Below, in pieces: positions 23,196-28,815 of a stretch of DNA of 28,815 nt (positions are counted from its first letter, which is position 1; each line of letters starts with the position of its first letter). A model generated the notes under the pieces. The model was given only the letters and a program-made list of their open reading frames with translations, ran no database searches and was not told where the DNA came from. This stretch comes from Deltaproteobacteria bacterium (GTDB lineage Bacteria; Desulfobacterota; Syntrophia; Syntrophales; UBA2210), in assembly GCA_019313735.1 (NCBI GenBank), contig JAFDAR010000008.1, positions 1 through 28,815 of the forward strand, given 5' to 3'. A program made the position numbers and the translations under genes.

Positions 23196-24301
23196 GCTAC
23201 CTCCTCATCTTTTTTTACCACGCAATATATCCCCTTGCCTTCAAGCCCTGGACTGAAACACAGATTGTCTGATTTGCACTGCGCTTTTCGGAGATCCCCG
23301 GCCTTCCAGCGATTGATCAGGTCTGGTTCTCTGATTAAAGGGCGACTCATGGAGATATAATCCGCCACCCCGTCTTCCACAAGTTGTTCGGCGACTTCAA
23401 TGGACCGCATGCCGCCGACCAGGATCAATGGAATGTCTATCTCTTTTTTGAAGGCGCTCGCCTCTTCCCTGAAGTAGGCCTCTCTGTCCTGAGAATTGAT
23501 CTTTGATCGGCTGGGAGACAGCCTGCCGCTTGTAAGCATGCCTCCGCTCAGCTCAATCGCGTCGAGACCGGCACCGGCCAGCAGACGCGTGACTTGAAGA
23601 GATTCCTCCAGCTCCAGCCCGTTCTCCACGAAATCCCGGCAGTTCATCTTGATCAATACCGGATAGTCTTTGCCCACAGCCTCTCTGACTGCGTGGCACA
23701 CTTCGAAATGAATCCGGGCCCGGTTGTGAATACTTCCTCCATATTCATCCCGGCGTTTGTTAAATGCGGGGGAGAGAAACTGACTTAGCAGATAGCCATG
23801 GGCGGAATGAATCTGAACCCCGTCAAAGCCTGCTGATCCGGCCCTCCGGGCCGCGGCGGAAAAGCCCTCAACAATTTCCCTGATATCCAGCGCCGTTATT
23901 TCCTTTCGCGGTGATTCTGCCGGCAACCCATCGAAGTCTGAAACAACCAGAGGAGGCTGTCTGGTTAATTGCGCGGATGTAAAACAACCGGCATGGGCCA
24001 GTTGGGCTATGATCCTGCCGCCACACGCGTGAACCGCGGCGGTCATCTCCTGAAGTCCGGGGACGAGTTCATCGGTGTAGATGCCAAGCTGCCAGGGGCT
24101 TGCCTTACCCTCCGGCCGGACATACGCGTGACCGCCTATAATCAGGCCCACGCCACCTCTGGCCAGGGCGGCCATTGTCTCAATCAGTTTCGGTGTGACA
24201 GCCCCATCATCGGCGGCCATTCCTTCCCACGTCGCCGATCGAACGAATCGATTCGGCAAATTCATGCCATTTATCGCGCTGTCTTCAAAAAGTTTGCTCA
24301 T
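23192..24301 (-). CDS. NADH:flavin oxidoreductase (Old Yellow Enzyme family)
   Basis: An FMN-binding barrel enzyme that reduces activated double bonds or enones using NAD(P)H. 369 residues from the ATG at 24301 (AGGAAA 5 bases upstream). Motifs: LPNRFVRSATWEGMAADDG, GGRIIAQLAHAGCFTS, FDGVQIHSAHGYLLSQFLSP then NKRRDEYGGS, VLIKMNCRDF, and ILVGGMRSIEVAEQLVEDG. It stops soon after the barrel, so it lacks the extra flavin domain of 2,4-dienoyl-CoA reductase. Near the end CKSDNLC...GIYC recalls the iron-sulfur cysteine cluster of longer relatives, but one Cys is replaced by Asp, so a normal cluster is doubtful. Confidence 0.9.
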   Translation of the reverse strand: MSKLFEDSAINGMNLPNRFVRSATWEGMAADDGAVTPKLIETMAALARGGVGLIIGGHAYVRPEGKASPWQLGIYTDELVPGLQEMTAAVHACGGRIIAQLAHAGCFTSAQLTRQPPLVVSDFDGLPAESPRKEITALDIREIVEGFSAAARRAGSAGFDGVQIHSAHGYLLSQFLSPAFNKRRDEYGGSIHNRARIHFEVCHAVREAVGKDYPVLIKMNCRDFVENGLELEESLQVTRLLAGAGLDAIELSGGMLTSGRLSPSRSKINSQDREAYFREEASAFKKEIDIPLILVGGMRSIEVAEQLVEDGVADYISMSRPLIREPDLINRWKAGDLRKAQCKSDNLCFSPGLEGKGIYCVVKKDEEVA

Positions 24302-24341
24302 ATCTTTCCTCAACGGTCCCGGGCTGTAAAATTTATGGTTA

Positions 24342-24362
24342 TTCTCCAATTTAGTTGGAGAA
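24342..24362 (-). promoter_or_regulatory. Possible operator before the Old Yellow Enzyme gene
   Basis: TTCTCCAA and TTGGAGAA form a perfect 8-bp inverted repeat with a 5-base spacer, 41-61 bases before the ATG of the Old Yellow Enzyme gene. Size and symmetry suit a dimeric repressor site (TetR- or MarR-like) or a leader hairpin. No regulator gene is seen nearby. Confidence 0.35.
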
Positions 24363-24443
24363 GATGGTCCAAGGATTTGGTTTCTAATGTAATCCAGGAT
24401 TGTCTTTCTTCCTTTCACTCGACCCTTGAACCCTCTAATATTA

Positions 24444-24471
24444 ATTGTAGATAGCGCACTTATTTTGTCTT
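24444..24471 (-). promoter_or_regulatory. Possible promoter for the Old Yellow Enzyme-CGGC pair
   Basis: On the minus strand AAGACA (24471-24466) and TACAAT (24449-24444) are 16 bases apart. The -10 is close to consensus, the -35 only moderate. It lies about 145 bases before the gene, leaving a long leader with the inverted repeat at 24342-24362. The rest of the 24302-24596 gap holds no gene on either strand. Confidence 0.3.
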
Positions 24472-24596
24472 AATTAACTGCAACTAATCGAGAGATGATT
24501 TAAATATATATTGTAAGTTTGACCCCAGTTTTACTTTCGTGGTAAGCAAAGTCAAGGAAAAGATGGTATTAATAATCAAGGAGGCATGGTTAACCT

Positions 24597-25549
24597 GTGA
24601 GAAATATATTACGGTTCGTACTTCTCGGAACCCTCTGTCTTGTATTGGGGGGCTGTGGCTTATTCATAAAACATATTCCTCAGGGCCAGATCATGTATCC
24701 AACCCCGATGGATCATTTTATCAAGGTTGGGGATGTGAATTTTCACTACCGGGAATATCCCGGAAAGGGTGAGGATGTATTCCTCCTCCACGGTTTTGCC
24801 TCCTCCACTTATACATGGGAGGGTGTGGCGCCATGTCTTCAGAAGCGGGGCTATCATGTCTGGGCGCTTGATATGAAGGGTTTCGGGTGGTCCGATAAGC
24901 CGGAGGGAGCGAAGTATGACCCCATCACCCTCATGGAAGAAGTTAATCAGTGGATGGATGTGATGGGTATCGAGGATGTAACATTTGTAGGTAATTCACT
25001 TGGAGGTGCTATCGCGGTGGTCATGGCCATTGAACACCCCGAGAGGATAGGGCGCATGATTCTGATAGACGCGGCCTCTTACAACCAGACAGAGAGGCCT
25101 CTTATTGTAAGGATGGCAGGCCTGCCGTTTTCACGCGGCTTCGCGAAACTCTTCTTTGGCCGCTGGGCAAGGTATTCTATCATCCTGACCGCGTGACAGA
25201 AGAAAAGGTAGACGCTTACTATAAGAGAATGTGCACCCACGGCGCGCTGGATGCCCAGACATCAGTGGCAATGTCCCTGGACTTTGGCATATTCGAAAAA
25301 TATACAAGACGCATACCTGAGATAAAAGCGAAGACCTTGATCATATGGGGGAGGGAGGATAAGTGGATACCCCTTAAAAACGGTCTCAGATTCAGGAAAG
25401 AGATTGCCGACTCCACTATTGTGGTGATTCCTGAGTGCGGTCATATACCGCAGGAGGAATATCCTGAGAAAACCGCGGGACTGATAGCCGATTTTATGCA
25501 GAACAAACCTGTCGATGATTCGGGCATACCGGTGGGTAAAAACAAGTGA
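24597..25549 (+). pseudogene. Alpha/beta hydrolase lipoprotein, frame broken by a small internal loss
   Basis: The N-terminus (MRNILRFVLLGTLCLVLGGC) is a lipoprotein signal with lipobox LGGC, from a GTG start with AAGGAGG 12 bases upstream. The hydrolase core follows: VFLLHGFASSTYTWEGV, nucleophile Ser in FVGNSLGGAIAV, then in a second frame the Asp in IIWGREDKWIP and the His in PECGHIPQEEYPE. The first frame ends at 25196 just after FFGRWA, while the second covers VFYHPDRVTEEKVDAYYKRM onward. Relatives carry roughly 8-10 more residues between these points, so about 25-30 bases seem lost near 25165. Translational restart at 25193 (overlapping ATGA-like stop/start GTGA) could give two halves. 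Confidence 0.78.
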
Positions 25550-25602
25550 ACTCCCGTTCCTCCGCAGGAGTGATTACACTGTCATGGTCTCAAAGGGACG
25601 AA

Positions 25603-26298
25603 TCATTCGTATTTCAGCCCCGGGTGCACTTCCGGATACCCGCTTGAGAAACCCCGGCATATCCTATAGTGAAAGGGGATGATGACCTTTGGCTGCAATA
25701 TCTCCGGAAGGCGGTTGCAATATTCAGGGATCTTCGTCCACCCCGGAACGCACATGAATAGAACATCGCAGCGATGCCCCTCGACCTCCGACTCTATAAA
25801 ATTCGCGCTTCCGGCGTGCATGAAGACAACCCCTCCCATCTCCAGCTTCGGCATATAGACATCGCCGAGCCTGTAGTCACTAGCCTTCATCGGCAGACGG
25901 TTTTCAGGGTTGATCTCGCCGGTATAGGGTACTTTCCCGAAAAGAACCAGGCCATGCCTTGACCGGATCATGGTAACCGCCGCGCCCCCCGGCAGCTCAA
26001 CCCGCTCACCCCCTTTGCACACGGTAACAATGCCGGGTTTCCCATACATGGCCATGAGCGTCTCAAGGCTGTTACTCCCAATCAGCGGACATTCAAGGCG
26101 CTTTGCGAATTCAGGAATGTCCGATAATCTGCCCGGCAGCCTCTCGAGATAGCGGTCTATCACGTCTGGCTTCGGCTTTGGGCGGCCAAAGAAGGATTCG
26201 AACTTTCCGGGTCTCGAATGGTAGGGGTCTATCAATACGGTTTTCCCGCCTTCAGTAAACTCAACCCCCGCGGCGCCGGTCCAGCGAATTTTTACCAT
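25603..26298 (-). pseudogene. Metallo-beta-lactamase-fold hydrolase lacking its HxHxDH motif
   Basis: A 231-codon uninterrupted frame that looks like an UlaG/MBL-fold hydrolase: IRWTGAAGVEFTEGGKTVLI, DPYHSRPGKF, later AVTMIRSRHG, GGVVFMHAGSANF, LFMCVPGWTK and KVIIPFHY. The sequence goes directly from RYLERLPGRLS to DIPEFAKRLECPLIGSNS. In this family about 13 residues with the metal-binding HxHxDH motif belong exactly there. The loss keeps the frame but should abolish metal binding and catalysis. The HY segment near the end also lacks the usual acidic partner. Start ATG at 26298 has GGAGG upstream. Listed as a pseudogene on function, although translation is possible. Confidence 0.75.
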
Positions 26299-26348
26299 GA
26301 ATGCACCTCCAACTGATTTTTTCAGTGTAACTCAGGTAGATAGGCTGT

Positions 26349-26418
26349 AGGCTGAAGTCATTAAAATTATAATACCAAAAAACTAACAGCCTTCAGCCTG
26401 ATCCCGACTTGTCGGGAT
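26349..26418. repeat. Inverted repeat and TCCCGAC palindrome between MBL and radical SAM genes
   Basis: AGGCTGAAG (26349-26357) and CTTCAGCCT (26391-26399) are exact inverted arms around an AT-rich centre. Directly next, ATCCCGACTTGTCGGGAT (26401-26418) is a copy of the dispersed palindrome, starting at the last base of the radical SAM stop codon. This arrangement matches that after fabG. Confidence 0.5.
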
Positions 26419-27835
26419 TATTCCCCTGTGGACATGACAAAGAACGGGGCGTGGTTCGATGTGAACACAGGAGGGTCTCTCCGCAAAATAGCCTGGATAA
26501 CGGGATTTCTTCTGAACTCGCGATCCAGAAACCGTCTGACATGCTTTCTGTCCCACCCCCCGGGATGTCTGAACTGCCTGTAGAGGGTCAGATCGCCGGA
26601 ATAAAAATCCTCTGTATCCAGACCTGCCGCGTCCGGGCCATAGGCGGGCATATTGAATATTGCAAGGTTTTTCGCCTCCCTGTACGTCTCGGCGGGGGTT
26701 CCAAAGAGGAGATATATGTAGGTGCCTATGCCGACATCCCTGAGGTTTTTCAGCGCCATGGATGCCTCTGTCAGATCAATGCCTTTATCTAGCGCGTCGA
26801 GAACAGACTGATCCCCCGATTCGAGGCCGATCTTCAGCATGACGCACCCGGAACGTTTCAGGCTCCTGCAGAAGTCAGGGTCTGTCAACCGGCGGGTTAC
26901 GCGCGCAAATCCGTACCAGGGGATACCGGGGGGATTGTCGACTATGGCTGTAAGTAGCGCCGGGCTCATCGCGTTATCGAGAAAATGTATGAGGCGGGGG
27001 TTGTAGCGTTCGATAAGGCCCTCAATGTCGGAGATCGACTCATTCACTGGAAGGGGAGAATAGAAACTACCCTCGGCCTTCTCCGGGCAGAAGGTGCACC
27101 GGCTCCAGTAGCAGCCGCTTGACGCGCTGTAAGGGAGGACAAAACCCGGAGACAGGTAGGCAATCCGAGTATGTCAAGGAGGGGGTCCTCGCCCGGCCCC
27201 GCCACCATGTTGTCAACAAGGCCATCAAACGGGTTCCTCCAGCCGGGGTTACTGAGCCATGATGTCACAAGGCCTCCGCCCAGAACCAGTCTTGCGTCCG
27301 GGCAGAGCTTTTTTATGAGACCGATCATGGAAAAGGTCGGAATGGCCTGGCTCAGATAGTTCAGCGAAATTCCAACAACGGAAGGCTCTTTATCCTCGAA
27401 AACAGCCGACAGTCTCTCCATAAAATAACCGTAAAAAGGACTTGTTTCCGGTTGCTCCGATGTCCTTATGAGATCGGAACTTCTGAGAGGGGAGAGGCTG
27501 AAATCCTGATAATTCGCGAGGCCGACAGCCACACCATGAGCGCGCGCGACCTAATTGAGGACGTGGTTTATATCATTCACCGCCCGGCTGTAGCGGTCTA
27601 TATGCCTGTAGAGATTTGGGTGCAATAGCGCGGAAACATTCGAATCCAGATGTCGCGATGCCCGCCTGGACCACGTATCGTCAGCCTCGACGGGACATCT
27701 CAGGAGAGTCATCAGACCTTCAAGATTGGCATCCAATACGCGGCAGCGAACGTTATGTTTCCCCAGCATCCCCAGGAGATTTGCGATTCCCGCGGGCGGC
27801 TCGCAGGGTCTTACGACTGGTTTAGTCAGAGACAT
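26418..27835 (-). pseudogene. B12-binding radical SAM protein, amber codon plus frameshift
   Basis: A cobalamin-binding-type radical SAM gene in three pieces. Piece 1 (27835-27551) starts near PCEPPAGIANLLG and ends in TAG at 27553-27551. Piece 2 resumes in the same frame (AHGVAVGLANYQDFSLSPLR, VVGISLNYLSQAIPTF) and loses frame near 27170 after EDPLLDILG. Piece 3 starts in another frame with YLSPGFVLPYSASSGCYWSR then CTFC, the radical SAM cluster, and continues through NESISDIEGLIERY, ARVTRRLTDPDFC and LKIGLESGDQSVLDALDKGI to 26418. About 15-20 residues usual between pieces 2 and 3 are missing. The target is unknown. Confidence 0.78.
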
Positions 27836-27896
27836 CTATGATAAGATTTGTCAAGGGAAAACGGAGGTTTTCCCCATTCAGGCTGGTCGGGGGGTC

Positions 27897-27980
27897 GGGG
27901 GTCAGGTCTTGCAATAACACATTTAAATGAGTTGCTCGATGTCGTACAGATGGAATGTGTTATTGCAAGACCTGACCCCC
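27897..27980. repeat. 84-bp hairpin element with perfect 26-bp arms
   Basis: The arm 27897-27922 (GGGGGTCAGGTCTTGCAATA...) is the exact reverse complement of 27955-27980, around a 32-base centre. It begins 4 bases after the porB stop codon, between porB and the radical SAM gene. The GGGGTCAGG...CCTGACCCC ends resemble REP/IS200-type elements moved by Y1 (RAYT) transposases. There is no transposase in this window, so it would depend on one elsewhere. No coding capacity. Confidence 0.75.
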
Positions 27981-27983
27981 ATC

Positions 27984-28812
27984 TTACCCATCAACCATTC
28001 CCGTCAGCTCTTCCCATCTGCGGTCAGCCAATTCCTGGGCCGCATTGACTGCTTCATCGGTTATATAGCGGAACCGTCCCTGAGCTTTCATGTATTTCGT
28101 AGATCGGGAAGACCTTTGACTGTGTGGCCATGCGGGAGATCTTGATTGAATCAGCGGAATCAATCTGCCAACCGGGAGGACATGGTGACAACATATGGAT
28201 AAACTTTGTGCCTTTAATGGAGCGGACTTTCCTGAACTTCGTGTATATATCAGCCGGATAGGCCACCGACGCCGTGGCCATATAGGGAATACCATGGTTC
28301 AGCATAATCTTTTCAATATCTTTTTTCGGTTCCTCTTTGACTGCTTCACCCGGTGTTGTGGTTGTCCATGCGCCCGCGGGTGTCGCGCCGGAACGCTGTA
28401 TGCCGGTATTCATGTATGCCTCATTGTCGTAACAGACGTAGAGGATGTCTTCGTTTCGCTCAGCGGCTCCCGAGAGGGCCTGCAGACCGATATCAAAAGT
28501 GCCGCCATCCCCGGCCCATGCCATGACAACAGTATCTTCCTCTCCCCTGATATCAAGAGCGGCGCGTACACCTGATGCCGCGGCTGCAGCCGTTTCAAAG
28601 GGGACATGGAGAAGCGGTACCTGTGAGGCCGAATAGGGATAAGCACCTACAATAACGCTCATGCAGCAGGCGGGCAGAACGATAACCGTGCGTCGGCCCA
28701 AGCCCTTCAAGGCAAGTTTCATCGCCAGCGAGGCGCCGCACCCCTGACACGAGAGTACGCCGGACTGCCACAATTCTTCTCCGGTCATCACATCGCGTGG
28801 TATTTCTATCAT
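27984..28812 (-). pseudogene. porB: Pyruvate:ferredoxin oxidoreductase beta subunit, frame broken near the C-terminus
   Basis: The TPP-binding beta subunit, which oxidises pyruvate (or a related 2-oxoacid) to acetyl-CoA with ferredoxin. Residues 1-235 are normal: LSCQGCGASLAMKLALKGLG with the CxxC cluster ligands, AWAGDGGTFDIGLQALSGA (TPP site), YDNEAYMNTGIQRSGATPAG and AWTTTTPG, FIHMLSPCPPGWQ. After KVFPIYE the frame ends in nonsense at 28054, while YMKAQGRFRYITDEAVNAAQ continues in another frame to a stop at 27984. Relatives have about 20 residues in between, so an internal loss near 28103 is likely. Starts 4 bases from the window edge; porA would be next upstream. Confidence 0.8.
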
Positions 28813-28815
28813 CTT

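Noticed and set aside
1..28815. Defence system, CRISPR array, prophage or toxin-antitoxin pair
   Set aside because: No array of regularly spaced repeats, and no nuclease, integrase or toxin-like gene was found among the supported genes.

Overview
The window looks like a piece of a Desulfobacterota (old Deltaproteobacteria) chromosome, probably from the Syntrophobacterales/Desulfobacterales side. This rests on gene order and gene content judged from memory, not on a search. The main support is the block yceD-rpmF-fabD-fabG-acpP-fabF-rpiB-glyA-dCMP deaminase-nrdR-ribE-ribBA-ribH-nusB. A DUF169 protein, a CGGC protein, a cobalamin-type radical SAM protein and a pyruvate:ferredoxin oxidoreductase beta subunit fit an anaerobic lifestyle.

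Layout. 1-3.1 kb is a decayed zone: a frameshifted DUF169 gene, two diverged copies of the 3' end of tex (a transcription accessory gene) on either side of an intact exported DUF1571 gene, and repeat fragments. 3.1-5.1 kb holds an HlyIII-type membrane protein and a SurA/PrsA-type lipoprotein foldase. 5.1-5.8 kb holds a mobile repeat, tRNA-Glu(CUC) with a terminator, and a degenerate tRNA-Gln. 5.8-15.4 kb is a tightly packed plus-strand housekeeping block for fatty-acid synthesis, C1 and nucleotide metabolism, riboflavin and nusB. 15.4-18.8 kb holds a lone M17 N-terminal domain and the TrkA/TrkH potassium system. 19.0-24.3 kb is on the minus strand: an M50 protease, an acyl-CoA synthetase, a ketopantoate-reductase-like enzyme, and a CGGC protein overlapping an Old Yellow Enzyme. 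24.6-28.8 kb holds an alpha/beta hydrolase lipoprotein, a metallo-hydrolase, a radical SAM gene and porB, all four damaged.

Two patterns stand out. First, a 142-bp repeat occurs three times, each copy with terminal inverted repeats and its own perfect 5-bp target duplication; removing one copy restores the tex reading frame exactly. This is a MITE-like mobile element. Second, at least six genes (ribE, ribBA, the alpha/beta hydrolase, the metallo-hydrolase, the radical SAM gene and porB) lack an interior segment of roughly 10-60 codons, usually with loss of frame. Some of the missing pieces hold catalytic motifs. plsX, fabH and ribD are also missing from positions where related clusters usually carry them. 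This is either real genome erosion by short deletions or an assembly fault, and reads across the junctions would settle it.

A further oddity is that yceD and rpmF form one uninterrupted reading frame, with an A6 run that could switch between a YceD-L32 fusion and a normal YceD stop. I did not find a defence system, CRISPR array, prophage or full insertion sequence.
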